Positions 40,995 through 50,446 are shown, numbered from the stretch's first letter. The stretch is DNA of 64,000 nucleotides from Parasutterella secunda (GCF_023336895.1 NZ_JAMBLT010000001.1:1-64000); one strand, 5' to 3'. The notes: generated by a model from the letters alone, not told the origin. Numbers and translations: made by a program.

Positions 40995-43667
40995 ATGGCG
41001 TCGGCTACCGTTTTCCGCAAAGATTACATTCCCCCCACACACTGGGTTGATTCAGTTTATCTAGAGTTTGACCTTCACCCTCAGCAAACACATGTCCACA
41101 GTACGTTGATGATCCGCCCCAATGAAGATCGAATCAATAATGATCTGGTACTGAATGGACGGGATTTAGATTTAATTCGCATCGCCATTGACGGTCGTGA
41201 ATTGGACAGATCCGAATACACGATATTGCCCACCGGAGACATTGTTCTTCGCGGTATTACCGAAAACATTAAGCTTGAAATCGAAAACGTCATTAATCCT
41301 CAAGCTAATTCCTCGTTGATGGGGTTGTACCTGTCAAACGGAAACTTTATGACACAGTGTGAGGCAGAAGGTTTCCGTCGGATAACCTACTACCCTGACA
41401 GACCGGATGTTTCAGCCAAATTCACGGTCAGAATCAACGCTCCGAAATCAGTCTGTCCCGTTTTGCTTTCTAACGGTAATTTGATTGAAGAAGGTGAATT
41501 GGACGGTAATTGGCACTACACCTGTTGGGAAGATCCGTTTCCCAAACCCAGCTACCTCTTTGCACTAGTGGCCGGCAATTTGAAATGCCGCGAAGAAAAA
41601 TTCCAACTGAAAAACGGAAAAAAGGCACTTTTACAGATTTGGGTTGAACCCCGCAATTTGGATAAAACGGAATTCGCTTTAGAAAGTTTAAAGCGCGCGA
41701 TTGCTTGGGATGAAGAACGGTTTGGCCTGGAGCTTGATTTGGAACGCTTCATGATTGTCGCCACCGATGACTTCACCATGGGCGCCATGGAAAATAAGGG
41801 ACTGAACATTTTTAATTCTCGCTGTGTGTTGGCAACACCGCAGGTAGCAACGGACCGTGATTTTGCTCGGATTGAAAGTGTTATCGGACACGAATATTTC
41901 CACAATTGGACGGGTGACCGTGTCACTTGTCGCGATTGGTTCCAACTCACTTTAAAGGAAGGCTTAACGGTTTTCCGCGAACAGGAATTCGCAGCTGATA
42001 TGCTGGGGGATTCCACCGCCCGAGCAGTCAAACGCATTGAAGATGTTCGTTATCTGCGCGACAGACAATTCCCGGAAGACGCCGGCCCCATGGCCCATCC
42101 GATTCGTCCGGAATCTTATGAAGAAATCAACAATTTCTATACCACCACGGTATACGAAAAAGGTGCTGAAGTTATCCGTATGCTTCAGACACTTTTAGGC
42201 AAGGACGGATTCAAGAGAGGACTAGATCTCTATATCAGAGAGCACGACGGCAGCTGCGCCACCTGCGAAGATTTTCTTAATGCAATGGCTGAAGCCAATA
42301 TGCGCAATTTGAATCAATTTAAGCGTTGGTATTCGCAAGCCGGAACCCCCCATGTGCGCGTTCGCACACACTGGGATGCTCAAAGCGCAACCTATGCCGT
42401 TACATTGACCCAATTTTGTCCGCCTTCTCCGGGACAGGACAAGAAGGAACCTTTCTTTATTCCTTTTGATATTGCTTTATTCAACAGCAAGGGCACGCCC
42501 ATCGCATTGCAGTTGCAAGAAGAAACAACCGCCAAGGGGACTTCTCGCGTATTAGAACTAACCGATGAAGAGCATACTTGGGTATTTGTTGGCGTTAAAG
42601 AACAACCCATCCCCTCTTTAGCTCGAAATTTCTCTGCTCCGATCATCGTTGATTACAACTACACACCCGAAGAGCTTGTCTTTTTAAGTCAATGTGACAA
42701 CGATGCCTTTAATCGCGCGCAAGCGATGGAGGAACTATCGCTTCTTTGCATCAACGAAATGGTGGCTGACTTTGAACGCGGCACGCGTATGGTCATCAAT
42801 CCGCACTACAGAAACGCCTTTGAATCCATGTTGACCGACAAGAGCGTTTCGCCGGCATTTAAAGCCATTGCGCTGACACTACCCAGCGAAACCCGTATTG
42901 CCGAATCCCAGCCGATGATTAACCCGATTGCGATTCGTGCCGCTATTCGTTCACTGAGAGAACAACTTGGAAGACAGTTCTCACACGTTATCATGCGTGT
43001 CTTTGATGACAATGCACCCAATCCCGTTTACTCGCCGAGCGCTGCTGAGGCTGGGAAGCGGGCCATGCGTGCTTTCTGCTTTGAATTACTGTTGGCAGGC
43101 GGCAATGCCAAGTCGCTGTTGCGGGCTCGTCAAATTTTTGAAACCAGCAAAAACCTGACAGAGCGTCTGGATGCATTAAGAATCATCGTAAACAGCGCAT
43201 CCCCAACGAAATTTACCTTATTGGAAGCGGCAGAAGCTGAATGGCGCAAAGAACCGTTATTGATTAATAAATGGTTCACGCTTCAAGCAACCGCTACTGT
43301 TCCGATGGACGAATGTCCAATCGTTGACGTGGTCCAAAATCTGATTGAGCGTTATCCCGGCTACAACGTACACAACCCCAACAATGTCTATTCGCTCGTG
43401 TTGGCATTCTGCCAAAACAATCTGGCAGAGTTCCATAGACCGGATGGCGCCGGGTACAAACTCTGGGTTGAGCAAGTACTTAAACTCGACAGAATTAATC
43501 CACAAGTTTCCAGTCGCTTAGCTCGCTGCCTAGACAATTGGCGCCGATACACCCCGGAATGCTCTAAGCTGATGTTCAGCGCGCTCAAATATGTTTATTC
43601 GCAACCCAATTTGTCTTCTGATCTCAAAGAGGTCGTTGGCAAAGCGCTCAATAATGCAACCCATTAA
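40995..43667 (+). CDS. pepN: Aminopeptidase N (M1 family)
   Basis: This 890-residue cytoplasmic zinc aminopeptidase removes N-terminal residues from peptides. The GAMENKGLN exopeptidase motif and the zinc site HEYFH (residues 299-303) with downstream Glu322 are present, followed by the PepN-type Ig-like and long C-terminal helical domains. Length is full. It lies 20 bases before the fbp ATG, so the two are probably co-transcribed. With the amino acid symporter and M20 hydrolases it fits a peptide-using lifestyle. Confidence 0.96.
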   Translation: MASATVFRKDYIPPTHWVDSVYLEFDLHPQQTHVHSTLMIRPNEDRINNDLVLNGRDLDLIRIAIDGRELDRSEYTILPTGDIVLRGITENIKLEIENVINPQANSSLMGLYLSNGNFMTQCEAEGFRRITYYPDRPDVSAKFTVRINAPKSVCPVLLSNGNLIEEGELDGNWHYTCWEDPFPKPSYLFALVAGNLKCREEKFQLKNGKKALLQIWVEPRNLDKTEFALESLKRAIAWDEERFGLELDLERFMIVATDDFTMGAMENKGLNIFNSRCVLATPQVATDRDFARIESVIGHEYFHNWTGDRVTCRDWFQLTLKEGLTVFREQEFAADMLGDSTARAVKRIEDVRYLRDRQFPEDAGPMAHPIRPESYEEINNFYTTTVYEKGAEVIRMLQTLLGKDGFKRGLDLYIREHDGSCATCEDFLNAMAEANMRNLNQFKRWYSQAGTPHVRVRTHWDAQSATYAVTLTQFCPPSPGQDKKEPFFIPFDIALFNSKGTPIALQLQEETTAKGTSRVLELTDEEHTWVFVGVKEQPIPSLARNFSAPIIVDYNYTPEELVFLSQCDNDAFNRAQAMEELSLLCINEMVADFERGTRMVINPHYRNAFESMLTDKSVSPAFKAIALTLPSETRIAESQPMINPIAIRAAIRSLREQLGRQFSHVIMRVFDDNAPNPVYSPSAAEAGKRAMRAFCFELLLAGGNAKSLLRARQIFETSKNLTERLDALRIIVNSASPTKFTLLEAAEAEWRKEPLLINKWFTLQATATVPMDECPIVDVVQNLIERYPGYNVHNPNNVYSLVLAFCQNNLAEFHRPDGAGYKLWVEQVLKLDRINPQVSSRLARCLDNWRRYTPECSKLMFSALKYVYSQPNLSSDLKEVVGKALNNATH

Positions 43668-43687
43668 TTTTGAGAAGGATTTTTAAG

Positions 43688-44680
43688 ATGGCAAAAACTT
43701 TAGACCTCTACCTCCATGATTTGGAAACGCATCATGGAGTTGATCCTCGGTTGACCGCTTTGATCAATCACTTGGCCTGCACTTGCAAAGAAATCAGCTT
43801 TAAAGTCAGTCAAGGGGCGTTGGCCGGCGTGTTGGGTTCAGCCGGCAGCGAAAATATTCAAGGTGAAACGCAGAAAAAACTCGACATTATTGCCAACGAC
43901 ATCATGTGTCGAGCCTGCACTGAGAGCGGTTTTGTCAGTGGTGTGGCCAGCGAAGAAATGGATCATGCGCTTCAAGTACCGGCAAATTGTGATGTTGGAC
44001 CTTATCTGGTGCTCTTTGATCCGCTCGATGGTTCGAGCAATATCGACATCAACGTCTCAATTGGCACCATCTTTTCTATCCTTCCGGCAGGCACTCCACA
44101 CCGTGACGTCACAGATGAAGAGTTCTTGCAACCCGGAAGAAAACAACTGGCCGCCGGTTACGTCATTTACGGTCCGCAAACTCAATTGGTCTTTACTCTC
44201 GGTTTTGGAACAACGCTTTTCACTCTCGATTTAGGTACCGGTAATTTCTACCAAACCATCGAAAAACTTGAAATTGCTCCGCAAGCCAAAGAGTTTGCCA
44301 TTAACTGCTCCAATATGCGTCATTGGGAAGCTCCTGTGCAACGCTACATCACTGAGTTACTAGCAGGCACAACCGGACCGCGTGGCAAAGACTTCAACAT
44401 GCGATGGGTTGCCGCAATGGTTGCTGAAGTTCACCGCATCCTCAATCGAGGTGGTATTTTCATGTACCCGCGCGATGACCGCGATCCTTCTAAACCCGGG
44501 AAATTGCGTCTGATGTATGAAGCCAACCCGATGAGTTGGTTGGTGGAACAAGCCGGCGGTCGCTCCACCAACGGGAAAGAGGATATTTTGGATATCACTC
44601 CGGAAGGACTGCATCAGCGCGTTGCTGTTTTCTTAGGCGCAAAAGAGGAAGTGGACTTAGTCACCTCTTACCATCGTTAA
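43688..44680 (+). CDS. fbp: Class I fructose-1,6-bisphosphatase
   Basis: This key gluconeogenic phosphatase has 330 residues with the metal/phosphate motif [17 protein letters not shown], and C-terminal [23 protein letters not shown] 43688 has AAGGA 9 bases before it, and the [11 protein letters not shown] start is preferred to an upstream alternative. It follows pepN directly. A 55-codon membrane-protein gene begins 9 bases after its stop. Confidence 0.95.
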   Translation: MAKTLDLYLHDLETHHGVDPRLTALINHLACTCKEISFKVSQGALAGVLGSAGSENIQGETQKKLDIIANDIMCRACTESGFVSGVASEEMDHALQVPANCDVGPYLVLFDPLDGSSNIDINVSIGTIFSILPAGTPHRDVTDEEFLQPGRKQLAAGYVIYGPQTQLVFTLGFGTTLFTLDLGTGNFYQTIEKLEIAPQAKEFAINCSNMRHWEAPVQRYITELLAGTTGPRGKDFNMRWVAAMVAEVHRILNRGGIFMYPRDDRDPSKPGKLRLMYEANPMSWLVEQAGGRSTNGKEDILDITPEGLHQRVAVFLGAKEEVDLVTSYHR

Positions 44681-44689
44681 GAGATTTTC

Positions 44690-44857
44690 ATGGATTGGTT
44701 GGATTTTCTGCTCAACTGGATACTTTTGCCTCTTATCATCATCTATGGTTTTGTCAGTTGGTGCAGAGAAAACCCTGACACAAAGTTTTGGAACAGTCCA
44801 TACGAACACGATGATAAAAAAGAGGAAAAAGAGAATCGTTCCTTGAAAGACAAATGA
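44690..44857 (+). CDS. Small membrane protein of unknown function (55 aa)
   Basis: An ORF starts at ATG 44690, 9 bases after the fbp stop, with AAGAGA upstream, and ends at TGA 44855-44857. The product starts MDWLDFLLNWILLPLIII, a single membrane helix, followed by a highly charged tail rich in Lys, Glu and Asp. A perfect intrinsic terminator follows 9 bases later, so it is the last gene of the pepN-fbp unit. I do not recognise a family. Position, ribosome site and composition support it as real. Confidence 0.7.
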   Translation: MDWLDFLLNWILLPLIIIYGFVSWCRENPDTKFWNSPYEHDDKKEEKENRSLKDK

Positions 44858-44866
44858 TCTCTTCTG

Positions 44867-44908
44867 AAGGCGTTTTTGATTGTTTTTATCTATCAAAAAC
44901 GCCTTTTT
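44867..44908 (+). terminator. Rho-independent terminator
   Basis: A 14-bp perfect stem AAGGCGTTTTTGAT (44867-44880) pairs with 44892-44905, followed by T residues. It ends pepN-fbp-small membrane gene. Confidence 0.88.
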
Positions 44909-44945
44909 CATAGATAAAAACTATTGCTCAATCGGACAACTTGAA

Positions 44946-44974
44946 TTGTTTTTTGTTGACAGCATTCTTATACT
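44946..44974 (+). promoter_or_regulatory. Candidate sigma-70 promoter of the hydrogenase fusion
   Basis: TTGTTT (44946-44951) and TATACT (44969-44974) are 17 bases apart, about 50 bases before the ATG. A TTGACA at 44956-44961 overlaps the spacer but has no -10 at proper spacing. No clear FNR or sigma-54 site was found. Confidence 0.4.
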
Positions 44975-45025
44975 CACAGCAAACCCCTTTACACCCATTG
45001 GCCTATCTTGAGTTTGGGAGATTCT

Positions 45026-47074
45026 ATGTCTAAGCATGAATCATTGGATGTTCGTGTCGCTGTCGAACCGGATAATCCCGCATTGATTCGTAATGAGTCT
45101 TTATGTGTTAATTGTTCCATGTGCCGCCAAGTATGCGAAGACTATATCGGCGTACACGGTCATTACGATTTAACAAAAACCGGCGATAAAGCCATCTGTA
45201 TTCACTGTGGCCAGTGCATCAACGTCTGTCCTACCGGAAGCCTTTTAGGTCGCAATGAGTATTCTCAAGTACAAGAAGCTATTGATGATCCGGAACGTAT
45301 TGTCGTCATTTCCACTTCTCCTGCTGTCCGCGTGGCTCTTGCAGAAGCTTTCGGCCTTGAGGCAGGTCGCTTTGAAGAAGAAAAAATGGTGGGCCTTTTG
45401 CGTCAACTCGGCGCTGACTATGTGCTTGATACCAACTTTGCTGCAGACCTTACGATCATGGAAGAGGCTTCTGAATTAGTGCAAAGAATCACGAAAAAGA
45501 GTGCTCCCCTGCCGCAATTTACGAGTTGTTGTCCCGCCTGGGTTAAATATGCCGAAACGTTCCACCCGGAAATAATTGCCAATATTTCCAGCGCAAAAAG
45601 TCCGATTGGTATGCAAGGGGCCACGGTTAAAACCTATTTTGCTCGTGAAAATGCACTGGATGCCAAAAAAATCGTCCACGTTGCTTTAGCTCCCTGTACT
45701 GCTAAAAAGTTTGAAGTCCGACGCGAGGAGTTCAATAGCAGCGGCCGCTATCACGCAGATGAATCCATCCGTGACACAGATTTCGTTATTACAACAACAG
45801 AGTTAGCCGAGTGGGCTCAATCTAAGGGAATTGGTTTTGATGACATCACTCCTTCCCACTATGACCGCTTAATGGGAGAAGGGTCCGGTGCAAGCGTTAT
45901 TTTTGGAAACACCGGTGGAGTCATGGAAGCGGCCTTACGTACTGCACACTTTCTGGTGACGGGCCACGCGGCCCCTGCTGAATTCTATGATCTTCAACCA
46001 GTCAGAGGTTTGACAGACGTAAAAGAAGCCTGTGTTCGGATTGCTGACTTGACTCTAAACGTAGCCGTAGTTTACGGTACCGCCAACGCCGGAAAACTTA
46101 TCGATCAAATCAATAAGGGTGAGAAAACTTATCACTTCATCGAAGTGATGACCTGCCCAGGAGGTTGTATCTCAGGCGGCGGTCAGCCCAAATTAAATTG
46201 GGGACAAGAAGACCTCACTCGTCAGCAGCGAATCGATGCTTTGTACGCTCGTGACAGCAGCTTTGACAGGGCACACCGTACAAGCTACGAAAACGAAGAA
46301 ATCAAGCGTATCTACGAACAATTTTATGGTCATCCATTATCGGAATTGGCCGAAAAACTTTTACACACGCACTACACGGACCGTAGTGCATCTTTAGGAG
46401 AAAAGAAAATGAAATACCGTTGCAAAGTATGCGGTTATATCCACGAATGCGAAGGTGAATTGCCCGCTGATTACATTTGCCCTATCTGCAAGAAGGGAAT
46501 TGAATTTTTCGAACCTGTCGAAGAATCCAAAAAAGCCTGCGGACAATTGGCTGGCACCAAGACTGAAAAGAATTTGATGACCGCTTTTGCTGGTGAGTCA
46601 CAAGCTCGTAACAAGTACACCTACTTTGCTGAAGTAGCTAAACGCGAAGGCTATGAACAAATCGCCGCTATCTTCTTGCAAACGGCTCGTAATGAACAAG
46701 AACATGCCCGCTTGTGGTGCGATGCCTTGGGTTGGATTCAAGATACGGCCAAGAATCTCGGCGCTGCTGCAGAAGGTGAAAATTACGAATGGACCGATAT
46801 GTACGACGGCTTCGCAAAAGACGCAGAGGAAGAAGGCTTTAGCGAATTAGCTGCTAAGTTCCGCGCTGTTGCCGCTATTGAAAAGGCCCATGAAGAACGC
46901 TATCGCAAACTTCTCAAAAACGTTGAGATGAAGCAAGTTTTTGAAAAGGCCGGTCAGGCAATGTGGGAATGCCGCATTTGCGGTCACCTTGTAATGGGCG
47001 TTAAGGCTCCTGAGGCTTGCCCGGTTTGCGGCTATGCTCAAAGCTATTTTGAAGTACGAGCCGAAAACTACTAA
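45026..47074 (+). CDS. [FeFe]-hydrogenase / rubredoxin / rubrerythrin fusion protein
   Basis: This 682-residue protein has two ferredoxin 4Fe-4S motifs (Cys27-30-33-37, Cys58-61-64-68). An [FeFe]-hydrogenase H-domain follows with TSCCPAW (166-172), APCTAKK (222-228) and [14 protein letters not shown] (375-388), then a small-subunit-like tail to about residue 455. From Met462 come a rubredoxin-like knuckle pair (CKVCGY, CPICKKG), a ferritin-like di-iron rubrerythrin ([29 protein letters not shown]) and a final rubredoxin (CRICGH, CPVCGY). ATG 45026 has GGGAG upstream; the TTG six codons earlier is rejected. The likely reaction is H2-linked reduction of peroxide. No hydEFG maturases lie in the window. 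Confidence 0.93.
   Translation: MSKHESLDVRVAVEPDNPALIRNESLCVNCSMCRQVCEDYIGVHGHYDLTKTGDKAICIHCGQCINVCPTGSLLGRNEYSQVQEAIDDPERIVVISTSPAVRVALAEAFGLEAGRFEEEKMVGLLRQLGADYVLDTNFAADLTIMEEASELVQRITKKSAPLPQFTSCCPAWVKYAETFHPEIIANISSAKSPIGMQGATVKTYFARENALDAKKIVHVALAPCTAKKFEVRREEFNSSGRYHADESIRDTDFVITTTELAEWAQSKGIGFDDITPSHYDRLMGEGSGASVIFGNTGGVMEAALRTAHFLVTGHAAPAEFYDLQPVRGLTDVKEACVRIADLTLNVAVVYGTANAGKLIDQINKGEKTYHFIEVMTCPGGCISGGGQPKLNWGQEDLTRQQRIDALYARDSSFDRAHRTSYENEEIKRIYEQFYGHPLSELAEKLLHTHYTDRSASLGEKKMKYRCKVCGYIHECEGELPADYICPICKKGIEFFEPVEESKKACGQLAGTKTEKNLMTAFAGESQARNKYTYFAEVAKREGYEQIAAIFLQTARNEQEHARLWCDALGWIQDTAKNLGAAAEGENYEWTDMYDGFAKDAEEEGFSELAAKFRAVAAIEKAHEERYRKLLKNVEMKQVFEKAGQAMWECRICGHLVMGVKAPEACPVCGYAQSYFEVRAENY
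46396..46411 (+). promoter_or_regulatory. Internal ribosome binding site and ATG at the hydrogenase/rubrerythrin junction
   Basis: AGGAG (46396-46400) lies exactly 8 bases before ATG 46409-46411, in frame with the fusion at codon 462, just before the first rubredoxin ([10 protein letters not shown]). Initiation here would yield a free 221-residue rubrerythrin. Confidence 0.6.
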
Positions 47075-47097
47075 TCACTAACAATGTGATCACTAAA

Positions 47098-47118
47098 GGG
47101 GCGACTCGCCCCTTTTTT
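47098..47118 (+). terminator. Rho-independent terminator
   Basis: GGGGCG (47098-47103) pairs with CGCCCC (47107-47112) around ACT, followed by six T; flanking A and T extend the stem. It ends the fusion gene, and mscL converges from the other side. Confidence 0.85.
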
Positions 47119-47119
47119 C

Positions 47120-47602
47120 TTATTTTTCAGACTGCTGTTTGAGCAAATCACGGATTTCCTGTAACAGAACAATATCAGCTGGAATAGGAGCAGGAGCGGC
47201 CTTAGCGGCTTGCTCCTCTTCCTTTTTCTTAGCCATTAACTTAGCCTCAGCAGCCGTACGAACTTTATTGACAACACGAACTAAACAGAAAACCACCAAA
47301 GCCATCAAGAGGAAATGAAAGACGGCGGTGAAAAAAGCACCGTAACCAAAAACGGCGGCACCGGCCTTCGTTAATGCGTCATAGGACATGGGGCCGGTGT
47401 AATTTTCCGGCATGGAAAGCACAAAGAAAAAATTCGAGAAATCTTGTGAACCGATTAAAACGCCGAGAATGGGATTGATCACATCTTTAACCAAAGAATT
47501 CACAATAGCCGTAAATGCCGCGCCGACGATCACACCGACAGCCATATCAACAACATTGCCACGGCTGATAAACGCCTGGAAATCAGAAATAAATTGCTTC
47601 AT
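47120..47602 (-). CDS. mscL: Large-conductance mechanosensitive channel MscL
   Basis: This osmotic safety valve is in the inner membrane. The 160-residue protein has the MscL start (FISDFQAFISRGNVVDMAVGVIVGAAF), two membrane helices and the amphipathic C-terminal helix with a Lys/Glu linker and LLQEIRDLLKQQ. It is a little longer than the E. coli protein through an expanded Lys/Glu/Ala-rich linker. It is convergent with the hydrogenase fusion and stands alone. Confidence 0.95.
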   Translation of the reverse strand: MKQFISDFQAFISRGNVVDMAVGVIVGAAFTAIVNSLVKDVINPILGVLIGSQDFSNFFFVLSMPENYTGPMSYDALTKAGAAVFGYGAFFTAVFHFLLMALVVFCLVRVVNKVRTAAEAKLMAKKKEEEQAAKAAPAPIPADIVLLQEIRDLLKQQSEK

Positions 47603-47708
47603 ATTGATCCTAAAATGAAAAAAGCCTTGCGATTATATAGACATAGGCCGTTTTAGTGATTTATCGCCATTTTTTCTGAAATTTCAGTAAAATAGCAAGC
47701 CTGTTTTT

Positions 47709-47782
47709 GCGGATGTAGCTCAATGGTAGAGCAGAGGCTTCCCAAGCCTATGACGGGGGTTCGATTCCCCTCATCCGCTCCA
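47709..47782 (+). tRNA. tRNA-Gly (anticodon CCC)
   Basis: The 74-base cloverleaf has acceptor GCGGATG/CATCCGC, anticodon loop TTCCCAA, T-loop TTCGATT and an encoded CCA. It resembles E. coli tRNA-Gly(CCC). Confidence 0.96.
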
Positions 47783-47796
47783 ATTTTCTTATTGCA

Positions 47797-47821
47797 ACGG
47801 ACCCAAGAGTCCGTTTTTTTC
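47797..47821 (+). terminator. Rho-independent terminator
   Basis: ACGGAC (47797-47802) pairs with GTCCGT (47809-47814), then T7. It ends the tRNA-Gly transcript and lies just before trmB. Confidence 0.82.
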
Positions 47822-47825
47822 TAGT

Positions 47826-48548
47826 ATGACCGAAAGAAGAGTCCTGAGCGCCGAAGAAATTGAGGCGTTCAAGAAAAAACATATCCGCAGTTTTACCCTG
47901 CGCCGCGGCCATATCAGCCAAGCTCAAAAGCGCGCGCTCGAAGAGTTGCTTCCCCGATACGCGGTTGAATATGAACAAAAACTCATTAATCCGACAGAAC
48001 TTTTCGGACGCGAGGCACCATGGGTGTTAGAGATTGGTTGCGGTATGGGAGAGACAACGGCCCTTATTGCGCAGATGCACCCGGAAGTTAATTTTTTAGG
48101 TTGTGAAGTTTTTTCCGCCGGAGTCGGTGCGTTGGCTAAGCGGCTCGATGAAATGGCCCTCACTAACGTAAGAATTATTCAACATGACGCAGTTGAAGTC
48201 GTCAAAGACATGATTGCTCTTGACAGTCTTCAGGGCGTTCATATTTACTTCCCTGATCCGTGGAGAAAAGCCAGACATCATAAGCGTCGTCTCGTCGCAC
48301 AACCGTTTATCCACGAACTTGTCCAACGAATTAAACCGGGTGGATATATTCACTGCGCGACAGACTGGGAAAACTACGCCGAGCAAATGCTGGAGGTTTT
48401 ACAAAATGAGCCTCTTTTAAGCAATCTGTACGATGGGTACTCCCCCGTTATGGCCAATCCCATCACCGAGCGACCGATGACAAAATTCCACGCTCGCGGT
48501 GAACGTTTGGGCCATGGTGTTTGGGACCTTGTTTTTAAACGGAAATAA
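47826..48548 (+). CDS. trmB: tRNA (guanine-N7-)-methyltransferase TrmB
   Basis: TrmB methylates G46 of tRNA variable loops. The 240-residue protein has the SAM motif [12 protein letters not shown], the signature [15 protein letters not shown] and the C-terminal [13 protein letters not shown]. It starts only 5 bases after the tRNA-Gly terminator and is followed after 11 bases by uppP. Confidence 0.96.
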   Translation: MTERRVLSAEEIEAFKKKHIRSFTLRRGHISQAQKRALEELLPRYAVEYEQKLINPTELFGREAPWVLEIGCGMGETTALIAQMHPEVNFLGCEVFSAGVGALAKRLDEMALTNVRIIQHDAVEVVKDMIALDSLQGVHIYFPDPWRKARHHKRRLVAQPFIHELVQRIKPGGYIHCATDWENYAEQMLEVLQNEPLLSNLYDGYSPVMANPITERPMTKFHARGERLGHGVWDLVFKRK

Positions 48549-48559
48549 TCGGTTTAAGT

Positions 48560-49411
48560 ATGGATCTCATTTATCAAATCAAAGCGTTCATTCTTGGTAT
48601 CGTGGAAGGCTTGACAGAATTTCTGCCCATTTCTTCCACTGGCCACTTAATCATTGCCGGAGACTTGCTCAATTTCGATGGCCCTGAAGTCAACACTTTC
48701 AGTATCGCCATTCAAGCCGGCGCTATTTTTGCAGTTTGCTGGTTCTATCGGGTCAAACTTTGGAATATTCTCACCCATTTGTTTAAACCCGGAAAAGAGC
48801 AACAATTAGCAATCAATATTGTTGTTGCATTTTTGCCGGCTGCCGTATTAGGGGTCATTTTCGCCGATATGATTGAACGGCTGTTATTTAATGCGGTGAC
48901 TGTCGCAACGGCTCTTGTTGTGGGTGGTTTGATCATTTTCTGGATTGAAAACCTGCATGCAAAACGTTCATACGCCCCTCGTGTCCAAACGATGGACGAC
49001 ATGACCATTAAAGATGCTTTCCTTGTCGGTTGTATGCAATGTATTGCTATGATTCCAGGAACAAGCCGTTCTGGTTCAACCATCATTGGCGGCTTGGTCT
49101 TAGGTCTGTCAAGAAAGGCCGCCACAGAGTTTTCCTTTTTTCTAGCAATTCCTACTATTTTCGGCGCCACTGTTTACTCATTGGGAAAAACTTTTTTACG
49201 AGTCTCCAATGAACACAGTTTTGTCTGGACATCTGAGATGACTTGGGGCTTTAGCATCGGTTTTGTTGTGTCTTTTATTAGCGCGTTGATCGTTGTTAAA
49301 TGGCTTTTGCGTTATGTTTCCAGCAACGATTTCAAGCCCTTTGGATGGTACCGGATTATTTTTGGCGTAGTCATTTTAGGTACACACTTTAGCGGCCTTG
49401 TCCAGTGGTAA
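48560..49411 (+). CDS. uppP: Undecaprenyl-diphosphatase UppP (BacA)
   Basis: UppP dephosphorylates undecaprenyl diphosphate to recycle the lipid carrier for peptidoglycan. The 283-residue membrane protein has both hallmark motifs, EGLTEFLPISSTGHL and PGTSRSGSTI. Length is normal. It is the second gene of the trmB-uppP unit. Confidence 0.96.
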   Translation: MDLIYQIKAFILGIVEGLTEFLPISSTGHLIIAGDLLNFDGPEVNTFSIAIQAGAIFAVCWFYRVKLWNILTHLFKPGKEQQLAINIVVAFLPAAVLGVIFADMIERLLFNAVTVATALVVGGLIIFWIENLHAKRSYAPRVQTMDDMTIKDAFLVGCMQCIAMIPGTSRSGSTIIGGLVLGLSRKAATEFSFFLAIPTIFGATVYSLGKTFLRVSNEHSFVWTSEMTWGFSIGFVVSFISALIVVKWLLRYVSSNDFKPFGWYRIIFGVVILGTHFSGLVQW

Positions 49412-49497
49412 TTTTGACCGACGGCAGATCAGGTTAATATTTTTTGATTTGCCGTTTTTTTGTTTGTATTTTTAGTCAATCTGTACGACAATTATCT

Positions 49498-49680
49498 TGT
49501 TCCCGGTAGGCGGATAGTGCTTTAAGATTCCTTGTTCCAATGCTTATCCAAACCGGTTGCTGGACTTGGGGCCGGCTGTGCGGAGGCACGTGTTGCTTCC
49601 CCGAAACCCGTCTCAGAGGCGACCAATCTTGACTCTTCGGACTCAGGATGCAAGGCAACCCTTATCGGGAACTTTTCTTT
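49498..49680 (+). ncRNA. ssrS: Candidate 6S RNA
   Basis: The roughly 180-base region between uppP and the EVE gene has no convincing ORF. It folds as a closed rod: a terminal stem of about 12 bp pairs GTTCCCGGTAGG (49499-49510) with CCTTATCGGGAAC (49660-49672), and an apical GC-rich arm contains GGGG...CCCC and a GTGC-GGAG-GCAC hairpin, with looser regions between. T-rich sequence follows. Size, rod shape and position before an EVE-domain gene fit betaproteobacterial 6S RNA. I cannot check the consensus, so this remains a candidate. Confidence 0.6.
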
Positions 49681-49703
49681 TGCTCTTGCCTTGTCTTACC
49701 CCG

Positions 49704-50174
49704 ATGAAAAAATATTGGCTGATGAAGTCCGAACCCTCAGAGTGCTCATTTGAAAGTGTGCTGGAAATGCCTCAGCAGACTGTGCCCTGGTTCGGTGTTC
49801 GTAATTACCAAGCTCGCAACTTCATGCGAGATCAGATGACTGTCGGCGATTCCGTACTTTTCTATCATTCCTCATGTGCTTACCCCGGTATTGCTGGCTT
49901 AGCTCATGTTGCCAGCAGTGCTCATCCGGATGAAACACAATTTGATCAAAACAGTGTTTACTTTGATCCAAAATCTTCCCGTCAAAACCCACGCTGGGTT
50001 TGTGTGGACGTTCGCGCTGATGAGGCTATAGAACTAATCGGCATTTCCGAACTTCGCAAGTATCCTGAACTCGCTCAAATGCGGGTATTACAAAAAGGAA
50101 ACCGTTTGTCGATTACGCCAGTAACAAAAGAAGAATACCTTTTCATTGTTAAAAGGTTGGTCAAAAAAATTTAG
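49704..50174 (+). CDS. EVE-domain protein
   Basis: This 156-residue protein is a single EVE (PUA-like) domain, starting MKKYWLMKSEPSECSFESV and containing PWFGVRNYQARNFMRD and FYHSSCAYPGIAGLAHV. EVE domains bind modified bases in RNA or DNA; the cellular role is not settled. ATG 49704 is chosen because the upstream open frame overlaps the RNA-like region. In Burkholderiales this gene commonly neighbours the 6S RNA locus (recalled knowledge, not checked). Confidence 0.87.
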   Translation: MKKYWLMKSEPSECSFESVLEMPQQTVPWFGVRNYQARNFMRDQMTVGDSVLFYHSSCAYPGIAGLAHVASSAHPDETQFDQNSVYFDPKSSRQNPRWVCVDVRADEAIELIGISELRKYPELAQMRVLQKGNRLSITPVTKEEYLFIVKRLVKKI

Positions 50175-50212
50175 ACTTTCCTTTAGCCCTTTTTGAGGGA
50201 GATTTGGGTCAT

Positions 50213-50241
50213 TTGCAAAATAAAAAAAACTACGGCATAAT
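50213..50241 (+). promoter_or_regulatory. Sigma-70 promoter for tRNA-Thr
   Basis: TTGCAA (50213-50218) and CATAAT (50236-50241) are separated by 17 bases of A-rich sequence, and the tRNA starts 37 bases further on. A small CTCCC/GGGAG hairpin lies between promoter and tRNA. Confidence 0.6.
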
Positions 50242-50277
50242 TCTGCTTCTCCCAAAACGGGAGGCTGAAAATGGGAA

Positions 50278-50353
50278 GCCGGTTTAGCTCAGTTGGTAGA
50301 GCAGCGCATTCGTAATGCGAAGGTCGGGAGTTCAAGTCTTCTAACCGGCACCA
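50278..50353 (+). tRNA. tRNA-Thr (anticodon CGT)
   Basis: The 76-base cloverleaf has acceptor GCCGGTT/AACCGGC, anticodon loop TTCGTAA and an encoded CCA. The T-stem contains G-U pairs but is complete. Confidence 0.95.
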
Positions 50354-50360
50354 TCTCTTA

Positions 50361-50387
50361 AACTCGTTCCTTTGGACGAGTTTTTTT
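50361..50387 (+). terminator. Rho-independent terminator
   Basis: AACTCGT (50361-50367) pairs with ACGAGTT (50376-50382), overlapping a run of seven T. It ends the tRNA-Thr transcript. Confidence 0.8.
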
Positions 50388-50446
50388 GTATCTGCACCTT
50401 TTTTCTGTGTTAGGCTTAGCGCTTCATTCTTCTTGGGTTTAATACG

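Noticed and set aside
44915-45025. FNR-like or sigma-54-like site upstream of the hydrogenase fusion (TTGGCCTATCTTGAG and TTGCTCAATC)
   Set aside because: Neither fits TTGAT-N4-ATCAA nor TGGCAC-N5-TTGC closely enough.
49557-49703. N-terminal extension of the EVE protein, 49 codons upstream of ATG 49704
   Set aside because: The extension falls in the RNA-like region and does not resemble the EVE family; the family start is at 49704.
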